Assembly (NCBI GenBank): GCA_040384625.1
Contig: JAZKIW010000049.1
Location: 4,963 to 68,962, forward strand
DNA: 64,000 bases
DNA from: CADEEN01 sp040384625
GTDB lineage: Bacteria > Pseudomonadota > Gammaproteobacteria > Burkholderiales > Burkholderiaceae_C
Direction: 5' to 3'
Positions 22,774 to 31,297 of the stretch are shown here, one piece after another. Every line of letters starts with the position of its first letter. Within the stretch, counting starts at the first letter, position 1. Both the position numbers and the translations under genes were made by a program. Under the pieces are notes generated by a model that was given only the letters and a program-made list of their open reading frames with translations, had not been told where the DNA came from and made no database searches.

Positions 22774-23736
22774 ATGCTCAACGTCTTCACGCTGGTCAAC
22801 GGCCGGCTGGTCCAGGAAGAGATCGACAGTGCCGATGCCCTGGGCCATGTGCGTCCGGTGTGGGTTGACCTGGAGTCGCCGACCGCTGACGAAAAGGCCT
22901 GGGTCCATGCACGGTTCGGCATCGCCATTCCAGACGACATCGTTGACGATGACCTCGAGGAATCGGCTCGCTTCTACGAGGAAGACAACGGCGAGCTGCA
23001 CATCCGCTCCGACTTCCTGATCGACGACGATGTGACGCCGCGCAACGTGCGCGCGGCCTTCATCTTGTACCAGCAGGTGCTGTTTTCAGTGCACGCTGAA
23101 GACCTGCCGGTGTTTCGCCTGCTGCGACTGCGCGCCAGGCGCATCCCGGCGCTGATCGAAGACGCCAAGGACGTCCTGCTCAAGCTCTATGACGCCGATG
23201 CCGAATACAGCGCCGACGCGCTCGAAGGCATCTACGACGCGCTCGAAGCCGTGGGGGCCGGCGTGTTGAAGCAGGATGTCGACGACCGGGCCGCGGGCGC
23301 CGCGCTGGCGGCCATCGCCAAGGAGGAAGACCTGAACGGGCGCATCCGGCGCAACGTCATGGACACGCGGCGTGCAGTCAGCTTCATGATGCGCAGCCGC
23401 CTGCTCAACGCCGAGCAGTTCGAGGAGGCGCGGCAGATCCTGCGCGACATCGACTCGCTCGACAGCCACACCGCGTTCCTGTTCGACAAGATCAACTTCC
23501 TGCTGGACGCCACCGTCGGCTTCATCAACATCAACCAGAACAAGATCATCAAGATCTTTTCGGTTGCCAGCGTCGCGTTGCTGCCGCCGACCCTGATCGC
23601 CAGCCTGTACGGCATGAACTTCCGCCACATGCCCGAGCTCGACTGGACACTCGGCTATCCGTTCGCGATCGGCCTGATGGCGGTGTCGGTGGCGGTGCCT
23701 CTGTTCTACTTCCGGCGCAAGGGCTGGCTGCGGTAA
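22774..23736 (+). CDS. corA: magnesium/cobalt transporter CorA
   Basis: Pentameric inner-membrane divalent cation channel of 320 aa. A large acidic cytoplasmic domain (about 1-250, rich in Asp/Glu) leads into a long helix and two C-terminal TM segments. The signature YGMN (YGMNFRHMPEL) sits at the end of TM1. The C-terminus is basic (FRRKGWLR). Start ATG at 22774 has only a weak TGGAG upstream. Divergent from hpf. Confidence 0.94.
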   Translation: MLNVFTLVNGRLVQEEIDSADALGHVRPVWVDLESPTADEKAWVHARFGIAIPDDIVDDDLEESARFYEEDNGELHIRSDFLIDDDVTPRNVRAAFILYQQVLFSVHAEDLPVFRLLRLRARRIPALIEDAKDVLLKLYDADAEYSADALEGIYDALEAVGAGVLKQDVDDRAAGAALAAIAKEEDLNGRIRRNVMDTRRAVSFMMRSRLLNAEQFEEARQILRDIDSLDSHTAFLFDKINFLLDATVGFININQNKIIKIFSVASVALLPPTLIASLYGMNFRHMPELDWTLGYPFAIGLMAVSVAVPLFYFRRKGWLR

Positions 23737-23806
23737 CCAAACGAACGCCAAGCCGACGTGCGGAAGCTCACACGCGATTTTCGAGGGGGCTGCTTAGACT
23801 TCTGCC

Positions 23807-24262
23807 ATGAAACAGCAACGCATCCCCCTCTTCGGCGCTCTCATGCTGGCGGGCCTGCTGGCATCGACCGGCGCGCAGGCGCAATTCAAGACCACGCCGG
23901 AAGTTGGCGGCGCCTTCCAGCGGCCTTCGCCGGCCGAGACGCCCCTGGAATACCGCAGCGATGGCGCGCGGCACCTCTACGCCGCCTACGGCAAGCAGAT
24001 CCACAAAGGCAAGATGCCACCGCTGCTGTATGGCATCGCGATCATCGAAACCGAGATCGCCTCCGACGGCTCCGTGCAGAACGTGCGCGTCGTGCGCCAG
24101 CCTGCGGCTGCCGAGGTCGCCCCTTGGGCCGTCGAGATGATCAAGAAGGCCAGTCCGTTCCCGCCGCCGGCCAAGATGGGGTCGGTGAAATACACCGAGA
24201 TCTGGCTCGTCCACAAGAGCGGCAGTTTCCAGCTCGACACGCTCACCGAAGGCCAGCGCTAA
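23807..24262 (+). CDS. periplasmic protein with TonB C-terminal-like domain
   Basis: Protein of 151 aa with a clear signal peptide (MKQQRIPLFGALMLAGLL..., probable cleavage after AQA near residue 25). The C-terminal half (about 75-140) resembles the TonB-C fold: IIETEIASDGSVQNVRVVRQP, then AVEMIKKASPFPPP and YTEIWLVHKSG. There is no N-terminal TM anchor or Pro-rich spacer, so it is not a TonB protein itself. Function unknown; perhaps a secreted adaptor. Convergent with the NTF2-like gene, 3 bp apart. Confidence 0.65.
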   Translation: MKQQRIPLFGALMLAGLLASTGAQAQFKTTPEVGGAFQRPSPAETPLEYRSDGARHLYAAYGKQIHKGKMPPLLYGIAIIETEIASDGSVQNVRVVRQPAAAEVAPWAVEMIKKASPFPPPAKMGSVKYTEIWLVHKSGSFQLDTLTEGQR

Positions 24263-24277
24263 GCGTTAGGCGTTGGC
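24252..24277. terminator. imperfect hairpin between convergent ends
   Basis: GCCAGCGC (24252-24259) pairs with GCGTTGGC (24270-24277), with one G-T pair and a 10-nt loop, across the two stop codons. It has no T-run and is a plausible shared 3'-end structure. Confidence 0.4.
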
Positions 24278-24712
24278 GCGGCGCTTGAGCCAGCGCATCA
24301 ACCCGCCCACCGCGGGCAGCTTCTCGTAGAGTTCTTCGGCAGCGTCCCAATAGTCGCGGTGCGTCGCAACGCGGCCGTCTGCGGCAAAGCGCAGTTGCGT
24401 CGCGCCGCGTATGCGCTGATCGGCGCCCGGCGCGAAACGCCTGAAGCGGAACAGGAAATCCCAGGTCAGGAAGCACTGGTCGCCGTCGACGACGATGTCG
24501 TGCACGACAAAGCGAGGGCCCTCCAGCGCGCGGTACATGTGAGCGAATACGGCCGTGATCGCGAGGACGCTCTGCACGTCGTTGAACGGGTCCTTGAAGC
24601 GCGCGTCCTCGCTGTAGAACTCCCCGATCCGCGCCAGGTCTGCGAGGCTCAACTGCTCGAAGAAGGCCACTATCCGAGCCACGCGCGCATCGTCTGACCG
24701 CGCCACGTTCAC
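24266..24712 (-). CDS. NTF2/SnoaL-like protein of the light-operon set
   Basis: NTF2-fold protein of 148 aa. The start is taken as GTG 24712, which overlaps the SDR stop as GTGA, the junction type seen throughout this operon; a longer frame from 24781 would overlap the SDR gene by 73 bp. Features: FFEQLSLADLARIGEFYSEDARFKDPFNDV, and the C-terminal RDYWDAAEELYEKLP typical of this subgroup. Last gene of the eight-gene minus-strand operon. It may bind a lipid-like or isoprenoid ligand; the reaction is unknown. Confidence 0.75.
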   Translation of the reverse strand: MNVARSDDARVARIVAFFEQLSLADLARIGEFYSEDARFKDPFNDVQSVLAITAVFAHMYRALEGPRFVVHDIVVDGDQCFLTWDFLFRFRRFAPGADQRIRGATQLRFAADGRVATHRDYWDAAEELYEKLPAVGGLMRWLKRRANA

Positions 24713-25494
24713 AGGCCCGTCGAGCGGCGGATCGCCGCGAAATAGGCACCGTCGCTCAGGAAGCGCAGCGCCTTCAGCCACAGGGTGAAGCGCTTCGGGA
24801 AGTGGATCTCGAAGCGGCCTGCCTCCCAGCCGGCAACGATTTCCCGCGCCGCCTCGTCAGGGCCGATCAGGGCCGGCATCTTGAACCGGTTTCCCGCGGT
24901 CAGCGGTGTCTCGACGAAGCCCGGGTTGATGACCGACACCCCGACGCCCAGGGGCCGCAGGTCGAGGTACAGCGTCTCGGCCAGGTTGATCAGGGCTGCC
25001 TTGGTCGGGCCATAGGCCAGGGCGTTGGGCAGGCCGCGGTAGCCCGCGACGCTGGCCACCAGGCTGATATGCGCAGGCGTCCCCGCGGCCGCCTGCCGCA
25101 GCACCTGGGGCAGCACCGCGTCGAGAAGGTACAGCGCCCCGGTCACGTTGACTGCCTGGTGTCTGAGCATCTCGTCCAGATCGTAGGCGCTCGCGCGCTG
25201 GGCCCTGTAGTGTCCGGCGCAGTACATCACGAGATCGATGCGGCCATGGCGGGCTACGATCTGCGTCGCGGCGGTGTTGATCGCGGTGCGGTCGGTCACG
25301 TCCAGCGCCAGCGCGTGGGTGCGCTCCCTACCTGCGCTGAAGGTCGCCAAGGTTGTCGCGTTGCGCGCTGACACGATCACCGTCGCGCCGGCCGAGTGCA
25401 AGCGCTCGGCCGTGGCGCGGCCGATGCCAGTGGAGGCACCGACCAGCCAGACCACCTGGCCAGCCCAGCGCGCGATGCGCGGATTCAAGGTCAT
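24709..25494 (-). CDS. short-chain dehydrogenase/reductase
   Basis: Classical SDR of 261 aa. The Rossmann motif is VGASTGIG (about 18-25), the catalytic Ser is in SLVASVAG, and the active-site Tyr and Lys are in YGPTKAAL. The C-terminal stretch FPKRFTLWLKALRFLSDGAYF is hydrophobic and may associate with membrane. SDRs of this type accompany LitR/CarH-linked lipid clusters. The substrate is not known; fatty acyl or hydroxy-lipid is an inference from neighbours. Confidence 0.82.
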   Translation of the reverse strand: MTLNPRIARWAGQVVWLVGASTGIGRATAERLHSAGATVIVSARNATTLATFSAGRERTHALALDVTDRTAINTAATQIVARHGRIDLVMYCAGHYRAQRASAYDLDEMLRHQAVNVTGALYLLDAVLPQVLRQAAAGTPAHISLVASVAGYRGLPNALAYGPTKAALINLAETLYLDLRPLGVGVSVINPGFVETPLTAGNRFKMPALIGPDEAAREIVAGWEAGRFEIHFPKRFTLWLKALRFLSDGAYFAAIRRSTGL

Positions 25495-25506
25495 CGGTGG
25501 GTCCGC

Positions 25507-26055
25507 TCAGGGTTTGCTGAAGGCCAGCGTCACTTCGCCCAGGGTGATGCCGAACTTGCTCATCACCGCCTTGTTGAGCATCACGCGCTCGTCCATCAGG
25601 TACATCCAGTCGTCGAACTGCACTTCCCACACGCGGCCGTCGATGGGCAGCGCCAGTGTGTAGCGCCAGTTCAGCGCGTTGCCCGCGGCCCGGCCGACGG
25701 CCTCACCCACGACGTCATCGGCACGGCCGCTGTAGCGGCCGTTGCCGTGGTCCGTAAGGCGCCAGACACGCCGTTCCGTCTTGCCGTTGCTGTAGCTGAA
25801 GTCTTCTTCGAGCACGCCCTGGTCGCCGTTCCAGCTGCCGGTCATCCTGACGCTGAAGCGCCGCAGCACCTTGCCCGAACGGTCGGTGAAGAGGCCCTGG
25901 GCACTGAGTGGGCCACTGAAGTACTGGCGCAGGTCGAGGCGCGGTGTCTCGGCGGCGTAGTCGGCCGGTGTCGGGGCGATGGCGCAGGCCACGAGGCTCA
26001 AGGCGCCGGCGCATGCGACGATCGCCGCGCGGCGGGATGGCAAAGCCGTGCTCAT
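25507..26055 (-). CDS. DUF3833 family lipoprotein
   Basis: Protein of 182 aa with a type II signal peptide, lipobox SLVAC at C24. The DUF3833 domain follows: LRQYFSGPLSAQGLFTDRSGKVLRRF, FSYSNGKTERRVW, and DDWMYLMDERVMLNKAVMSKFG. Predicted to be membrane-anchored in the periplasm. It starts within the transporter stop (ATGA). Conserved in clusters with Cfa-like and DUF1365 genes; the molecular role is unknown. Confidence 0.82.
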   Translation of the reverse strand: MSTALPSRRAAIVACAGALSLVACAIAPTPADYAAETPRLDLRQYFSGPLSAQGLFTDRSGKVLRRFSVRMTGSWNGDQGVLEEDFSYSNGKTERRVWRLTDHGNGRYSGRADDVVGEAVGRAAGNALNWRYTLALPIDGRVWEVQFDDWMYLMDERVMLNKAVMSKFGITLGEVTLAFSKP

Positions 26056-27338
26056 GTGATTTCCCCGTGTGGTGTGCGCATCCAGGCGCCGTAGAGCAGT
26101 ACCGCGGCCACCAGCTTGAGCGCACAGGGCAGCAGCCCGTAGGCCAGCGCCAGCGCCTTCAGTGCGCCCGCGTCGCGCGCCCCGGGCGCGTAGCCGAAGG
26201 CGCCGAGCAAGGGCAGGGCCAGCCCGGCGGCGAGTGCGAGGTTGAGCTTGCTCGCGAAATTCCACCAACCGAAGTAGGCCCCTTCGGCGTGGCCGCTGTG
26301 CCCTGCACGCTGGATCACGCCGGTCAGCAAGGCGCCGGGCAGGGCCAGGTCGGCGCCCAGCGCGAGGCCGCTGGCCAGACAGACCACCGTGAACGGCACC
26401 AGGTCGCCCGGGCCGAGCGCCACTGCCCCGATGAAGGCCACGATGGCCAGCAACATGCCGGCCAGCCAGGCGCGCGCCAGGCCAAAGCGCGCCACGGCAT
26501 GGACCCACAGGGGCATCGACAGAGCGCCGGCCGCGAAATAGCTGAACAGGAACAGCGGCTCGTAGCTCGGCAACTGGAGTCGGTCGCGGATGAAGAACAA
26601 CACCAGGGTGGCGGGTAGCGCACTGGCGATCCCGTTGACGATGAACACCAGCAGCAGGCGTTGGAACGCCGGATTGGCCAGCGGCAGGCGCAGCGACGGC
26701 GCGCGCGGCGCCTTGGCCGCGATCGCACCACGTGGCGCGATCGCCAACAGGGCCAGGCCGCAGGCCAGCGCGATCGCGAACACGGCACTGGTCACGCCCA
26801 GACCCGCCAGCGAGGGCAGCACACTGGCCACCAACACGCCGGCCAGGGCCAAGCCTTCGCGCCAGGCCATGATCCGCGCGCGCTGGGTGGCATCGCCGCC
26901 GAGCCGAGCGCCCCAGGCCTGGTGAAGGACGGACAGCACGCTGTACGACAGGTAGGTCAGTGCCAGCAGCGCGCCACACCACGCGAGCAAGGCTGCAGGC
27001 TCGCGCACCGGCGGGAAGAACAAGCCGTGAAAGCCGAGCGCCAGGACCACGGCTGCTGCGCTGGCCAGCGCCAGCACGCGACGCGCGGAGTGCGCAAACC
27101 AGGTGTCGGCCCAGCGACCGATCCAGGGGTCGGCGAAGGCATCCAATAGGCGTGCGCCGAGCAGCAGGGCGCCCAGAGCGGCAAGCGGCACGCCGAACAC
27201 CGTCGCGTAATGGTTGGGCAGCACGACGTAAAGCGGCAGCGCGACGAAGGCCAGCGGCAGGCCGAGTGCCCCGTAGCTCAGGCCTTGTTGCAGGCCGCCG
27301 CGGGCGGTCGCTGTACCGATCGGCGGCGCCAGGTTCAC
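26052..27338 (-). CDS. GPH/MelB-type MFS transporter
   Basis: Twelve-TM permease of 428 aa with the GPH-family signature in the first loop, LLGARLLDAFADPWIGRWAD (Asp-rich, as in the MelB cation site). It lacks an obvious sugar-pathway neighbour. In this operon it more probably moves a lipid-like compound or signal, but that is inference. It overlaps the genes on both sides by 4 bp. Confidence 0.78.
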   Translation of the reverse strand: MNLAPPIGTATARGGLQQGLSYGALGLPLAFVALPLYVVLPNHYATVFGVPLAALGALLLGARLLDAFADPWIGRWADTWFAHSARRVLALASAAAVVLALGFHGLFFPPVREPAALLAWCGALLALTYLSYSVLSVLHQAWGARLGGDATQRARIMAWREGLALAGVLVASVLPSLAGLGVTSAVFAIALACGLALLAIAPRGAIAAKAPRAPSLRLPLANPAFQRLLLVFIVNGIASALPATLVLFFIRDRLQLPSYEPLFLFSYFAAGALSMPLWVHAVARFGLARAWLAGMLLAIVAFIGAVALGPGDLVPFTVVCLASGLALGADLALPGALLTGVIQRAGHSGHAEGAYFGWWNFASKLNLALAAGLALPLLGAFGYAPGARDAGALKALALAYGLLPCALKLVAAVLLYGAWMRTPHGEIT

Positions 27339-27919
27339 GGTGCAGACCCGAGCAGGGCGTTGCGCAGCTGCGGCTCCGAGGTTCGGGGCGACAGCCAGAT
27401 GCCGAAGAACAAGCGCGCGAAGCTCGCATCGCGCAACTCGCCGATCAGCCCGCCATTAACGTGAAAGCGCACCCCCTCGCCGGGACGGTGCACGCCGGTG
27501 ATGCGATCGCCTGGCTGCACGTCGGGAAACAAGGCCTTCATCCCGGTCAGCCAGCGTTCGCCGTCAGCGGCGCTGATTTCGGCGACACGCTTCATCTCGG
27601 TCAGTGACCGCTCGGCGATCAGCGCGCCCTTCAGAGGGCGCGCGTACTCGATCTCCAGTGCAGCATTGGTCCGCAAGGCGTCGTCTGCCCGCAGCGGGGC
27701 CAGCGTCCACAGGCGGATGTCGTAGACGTGCAGGCCGAAGAAACGCAGTCGACCCTGGCCTTGGAGGCGCGCGCCGGGGAGATCGGTTCGGACCTCGCTC
27801 GGCGCCGGCCCATTGGCCTGGGCGACCACCGTGGGCACCCACAATGCGGCAAGCACGCTCAACAGCGCCTTGCGCCGCGCAGGCGCCTCAGGGCTTGCGC
27901 AGCGTGAACTGGATGACAT
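27335..27919 (-). CDS. chalcone isomerase-like secreted protein
   Basis: Protein of 194 aa with a basic N-terminus and signal-like hydrophobic segment (ALLSVLAALWVPTVVAQA, about 19-36). The chalcone-isomerase-like domain follows: RFFGLHVYDIRLWT, KRVAEISAADGERWLTGMKALFPDV, FGIWLSPRTSEPQLRNALLG. This fold is shared with fatty-acid-binding chalcone isomerase relatives, so it may bind acyl chains in the periplasm. The start at 27919 overlaps the methyltransferase gene by 32 bp. Confidence 0.75.
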   Translation of the reverse strand: MSSSSRCASPEAPARRKALLSVLAALWVPTVVAQANGPAPSEVRTDLPGARLQGQGRLRFFGLHVYDIRLWTLAPLRADDALRTNAALEIEYARPLKGALIAERSLTEMKRVAEISAADGERWLTGMKALFPDVQPGDRITGVHRPGEGVRFHVNGGLIGELRDASFARLFFGIWLSPRTSEPQLRNALLGSAP

Positions 27920-29114
27920 CGGTGTTGCCGCCTTCGAAGGCGGCTTCGCAATAGGCCAGGTAGAACTCCCAGATGCGCATGAAGCGGGTGTCGAAGCCGA
28001 TGCGTCGCACGCGCGACTCTTCGGTCAGGAAGCGCTGGCGCCAGCGGCGCAGCGTCTCGGCGTAGTCGGCGCCGAAGGCCAGCTCCCTGATCACTTCAAA
28101 GCCGGCAGCGCGTGCCTGTGCGCGGAACTGGCTCGGGCTGGGCAACAGACCGCCCGGAAAGATGTACTGCTGGATGAAATCGGTGCCGGCCACGTAGCGC
28201 TCGAACAGGTCGTCGCGGATGGTGATGGTCTGGATGCAGGCACGCCCGCCGGGCTTGAGCTTGTCGCGCAACGTGGCGAAGAAGCCGGGCCAGTACTCGC
28301 GGCCGACGGCCTCGAACATCTCGATCGATGCGATCGCGTCGAACGGGGCATCGTCGATCTCGCGGTAGTCCTGCAGGCGCAGATCGGTGCGCTCGGCGAG
28401 GCCGGCCGCGTGAAGGCGGCGCTGCGCGTAGTCCAACTGCTCGGTGGACAGGGTCACGCCAGTCACTTCGATGCCGAACTCGCCGGCCGCCTTTTCCGCC
28501 AACGCGCCCCAGCCGCAGCCGATCTCGAGCAGGCGCTGGCCGGGCCGCAACCCGCACTCGGCAATGGCGCGCCGCACCTTGGCGTGCTGCGCATCGGGCA
28601 GGCTTCGCGTGAGGTCGCCGTCGAACCAGGCGCTCGAGTAGTTCATCGTCTCGTCGAGCCAGAGGCGGTAGAACGGGTTGCCGAGGTCGTAGTGGGCCTG
28701 GATGTTCTTACGGCTGCCGCGGCGCGAATTGCGATGCAGCAGGTGCTTGAGGCGGAACAGCAGACGCCCGCCCCAGTGGCCGTAGACGACGCGCTCGACG
28801 GCGTCTCGGTTGGCCACGAAGAGCTTCATCAGGGCCGCCAGGTCGGGCGTGCTCCAGTCGCCGGCGATGTAGCTTTCGGCGAAGCCGATGTCACCCGAGC
28901 GGAGTGCGGAGGCGCAGACGTTCCAGTTGGCCAGGCGCATGGCGGCGGTCGGGCCGCCGTCGTCGGCGGCGCCGAAGCGGGCTTGAGCGCCGTCGGGCAG
29001 TTGCACGTCGAGGCGACCGCGGCGCAGGCCGGCCAGAAGGCGGAGCACCGCGCGCGCCGCGATCGGTGCGGTGGGCGGCAGTGTGAAGGGGGAACTGGAG
29101 GACAGGCTGGTCAC
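27888..29114 (-). CDS. Cfa-family (cyclopropane/methyl fatty acid) SAM-dependent methyltransferase
   Basis: Protein of 408 aa from GTG 29114; the open frame extends upstream but overlaps DUF1365. The SAM-binding motif is LLEIGCGWGALAEKAA, preceded by HYDLGNPFYRLWLDETMNYSSAWF. Cfa-type motifs include EMFEAVGREYWPGFF, FIQQYIFPGGLLPS and the C-terminal FEFYLAYCEAAF-like region (IWEFYLAYCEAAFEGG). It methylates double bonds of membrane phospholipid acyl chains. Next to an FAD amine-oxidase-like enzyme it may act in furan fatty acid synthesis rather than plain cyclopropanation. Confidence 0.83.
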   Translation of the reverse strand: MTSLSSSSPFTLPPTAPIAARAVLRLLAGLRRGRLDVQLPDGAQARFGAADDGGPTAAMRLANWNVCASALRSGDIGFAESYIAGDWSTPDLAALMKLFVANRDAVERVVYGHWGGRLLFRLKHLLHRNSRRGSRKNIQAHYDLGNPFYRLWLDETMNYSSAWFDGDLTRSLPDAQHAKVRRAIAECGLRPGQRLLEIGCGWGALAEKAAGEFGIEVTGVTLSTEQLDYAQRRLHAAGLAERTDLRLQDYREIDDAPFDAIASIEMFEAVGREYWPGFFATLRDKLKPGGRACIQTITIRDDLFERYVAGTDFIQQYIFPGGLLPSPSQFRAQARAAGFEVIRELAFGADYAETLRRWRQRFLTEESRVRRIGFDTRFMRIWEFYLAYCEAAFEGGNTDVIQFTLRKP

Positions 29115-29161
29115 GGCGGTACTGCTTCGGTCTGGCAACGGGCGAGGGTGGGTTCGGGGCG

Positions 29162-29923
29162 TCAGCGCGTCACGAACACGTCGGGGGTGGCGGGCTTTCG
29201 CACCAGGGGCACGCGCTTGACCCACAGGCGCAGCGCCTGCCAGTGGATGCGCAGGATCACGCTCAGGGTCATCAGTGGCTGCCCGAAGAATGCCGCGCGC
29301 TGGCGGGCGGGCGTCGCCGCGCTGAACCTGCCGCTGACGCTGGTGATCAGCAAGGGGCCGTCGACGTCGTGGTGTTCGACCCGGGCCACGATCCGATCGT
29401 CGCTGCGCGCGAAGCGGAAGCGGTACTGCCCCTCGACATGGCAGAAGGGCGAGACATGGAAGACCTTGGCGGTGACCTGTTCGCGCCCCCAATCCAGCGC
29501 GCGACCGGACAGCAGGTAGCAGTGGCGTTCGCCGAAAGTGTTGTTGACCTCGGCCACGATCGCGGCGAGCGAACCATCGGCGCGCTCGCAGTACCAAAAG
29601 CTCACCGGCTTGAAGGCGTAGCCGAGCACGCGCGGGTAGGTCTGCAGCCAGACTTCGCCGTCGGCATCACCAACGCCCTCGCGCGCGAGCTGCTCGTCGA
29701 GCCAGGCGAGGCAGTCGTCGCGGCCATCGCCGTGGTCACGATCGTGGAAGGCAAGCAGACCGAAGCGCCCGCGCGCCAGGGCGGGGTCGGCCTGCCTGCG
29801 CAGTGAGCGCAGCGGCAGCAGCAGGAAGTAGGTCGGGTAGTCGAAGCGGTGCCGGGCCGGGCGCAGGCGCAGGTGATGCACCCTGCCGATGGCCAGTTGC
29901 GCGCGTGCGCCGATGGGGTTCAC
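29162..29923 (-). CDS. DUF1365 family protein
   Basis: Protein of 253 aa, COG3496. Conserved parts are GRVHHLRLRPARHRFDYPTYF at the N-terminus, YPRVLGYAFKPVSFWYC, VAEVNNTFGERHCYLL, and KVFHVSPFCHVEGQYRFRF. It has no signal peptide. Almost always encoded between a COG2907 FAD protein and a Cfa-like methyltransferase, as here (4-bp overlap with the former, 47 bp to the latter). It probably takes part in the same lipid modification; biochemistry unknown to me. Confidence 0.85.
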   Translation of the reverse strand: MNPIGARAQLAIGRVHHLRLRPARHRFDYPTYFLLLPLRSLRRQADPALARGRFGLLAFHDRDHGDGRDDCLAWLDEQLAREGVGDADGEVWLQTYPRVLGYAFKPVSFWYCERADGSLAAIVAEVNNTFGERHCYLLSGRALDWGREQVTAKVFHVSPFCHVEGQYRFRFARSDDRIVARVEHHDVDGPLLITSVSGRFSAATPARQRAAFFGQPLMTLSVILRIHWQALRLWVKRVPLVRKPATPDVFVTR

Positions 29924-31224
29924 GCCGCCACGCCCATGCCGGCCTGCGCCGCCCAGCGGGCCCGCAGGCCATCCACCACCGCCAGACCCGACATCAGGCC
30001 ATCCTCATGGAAGCCGTAGCGCGTCCAAGCGCCGCAGAACCAGACATGAGAGCGACCCTGAAGGGCAGGCACGTGGCTCTGGGCCCGCACGGCAGCGCGG
30101 TCGAACACCGGGTGGTCGTACTCCCACTCGCCTAGTACAGCCTGCGGGCGGATCGGCCGCAATGGATTCAGCGACACCATCACGGGCGTCTGCCAAGGCA
30201 GGGGCTGCAGGCGGTTGATCAGGTAGTGCAGGCAGACACCGGCGGCCTCCTGGCCGCGCTTGGCGGTGCGTTCGCAGTTCCAGGCCGCCCAGGCGCGTCG
30301 CCGCTGCGGCAACACCGACGGGTCGGTGTGCAGCACGGCACGGTTGGTGTGATAGCGGATCGCGCCGAGCACGGCGCGCTCTTCGGGGCTGGCGTCGGCG
30401 AGCAATGACAAGGCCTGGTCGCTGTGGCAGGCCAGCACGACCTCGTCGAAACGCTCGCTGCCGTCGTCTGTCGCGACCATTACGCCCGCAGTGCCTGCGC
30501 CTGGCGGCAGGCGCCGCACTGCGCGCACCGGCGTGGCCAGACGCTGGTCGACGATCGATCCGAGCATCTTCTCGACATAGCATCTCGATCCACCACGCAC
30601 CGTGCGCCACTGGGGCCGATCGCGCAACTGAATCAGGCCGTGGTTGTGGCAGAAGCGCAGCATCGTGCTGACCGGGAAGCGCGACATCTGCTCGGTCGGA
30701 CAGGACCAGATGCAGGCGATCATGGGCAGGAAGTAGCCTTCGCGAAAGCTGCGTCCGAAGCGGTGCCGGTCGAGGAAGTCAGCGATCGGCTCGTCCAGGT
30801 CGGCCTCGCCGCCGCGTGTCGCAATCGCCGTGGCGAGGTGGTTGAACCGCAGCACGTCGGCCATCATGCCCAAGAAGGATGGCGACATCAGGTTGGCGCG
30901 TTGCGCAAACACGCCGTTGAGGTCGCTGCCGCACCATTCCCAGTCGAGGTGTGGCGCCTGGACCGAGAACGACATGTCGGACGGTGCGCTCGTCACACCG
31001 AGCCGATCGAAGAGCGCGATCAGTTGAGGGTAGGTGCGCTCGTTGTAGACCAGGAAGCCGGTGTCGACGCCATGCACGACGCCTTCGAGCCGCACATCGA
31101 CCGTGTGGGCATGCCCGCCGAACCAGGCCTCGGCCTCGTACAGCGTGACGGCAGCCTCGGCGGCCACGCCGTGGGCAACGGCGAGCCCTGAGATCCCCGA
31201 GCCGATGACAGCAACCCGGCGCAA
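29920..31224 (-). CDS. FAD-dependent amine-oxidase-like protein (COG2907), first gene of operon
   Basis: Protein of 434 aa with N-terminal FAD dinucleotide loop VIGSGISGLAVAHG (6-19), EAEAWFGGHAHTVDV, and the C-terminal FAD contact FCGAWTRYGFHEDGLMSGL. The start must be TTG 31224: an in-frame TGA ends 3 nt upstream and the Rossmann strand begins at residue 3. No good Shine-Dalgarno is seen; the U-tract of an intrinsic terminator ends 14 nt upstream. Related proteins desaturate or isomerise polyisoprenoid and fatty chains, so a membrane-lipid oxidase role is likely. Confidence 0.83.
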   Translation of the reverse strand: MRRVAVIGSGISGLAVAHGVAAEAAVTLYEAEAWFGGHAHTVDVRLEGVVHGVDTGFLVYNERTYPQLIALFDRLGVTSAPSDMSFSVQAPHLDWEWCGSDLNGVFAQRANLMSPSFLGMMADVLRFNHLATAIATRGGEADLDEPIADFLDRHRFGRSFREGYFLPMIACIWSCPTEQMSRFPVSTMLRFCHNHGLIQLRDRPQWRTVRGGSRCYVEKMLGSIVDQRLATPVRAVRRLPPGAGTAGVMVATDDGSERFDEVVLACHSDQALSLLADASPEERAVLGAIRYHTNRAVLHTDPSVLPQRRRAWAAWNCERTAKRGQEAAGVCLHYLINRLQPLPWQTPVMVSLNPLRPIRPQAVLGEWEYDHPVFDRAAVRAQSHVPALQGRSHVWFCGAWTRYGFHEDGLMSGLAVVDGLRARWAAQAGMGVAA

Positions 31225-31238
31225 GGCTCAGGCCCGCC

Positions 31239-31272
31239 AAACAAAAGGGGTACCGCGAGATGCGGTACCCCT
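31239..31272 (-). terminator. Rho-independent terminator in the leader of the FAD-protein operon (possible attenuator)
   Basis: A perfect 11-bp inverted repeat, AGGGGTACCGC / GCGGTACCCCT with a 5-nt loop (31246-31272). On the minus strand it is followed by TTTTGTTT, while the plus strand has no T-run, so it is oriented to stop transcription entering the operon. It lies between the only evident promoter (31495-31524) and the TTG start at 31224. It could be an attenuator or the 3' end of a leader-derived small RNA. Confidence 0.85.
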
Positions 31273-31297
31273 GGCTGAAAAGATTGCTGTGCGGCGC

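Noticed and set aside
22009..23001. 330-codon frame extending upstream of hpf
   Set aside because: The hpf start at 22347 has a perfect Shine-Dalgarno and the conserved N-terminus. The upstream extension overlaps corA and is not conserved.
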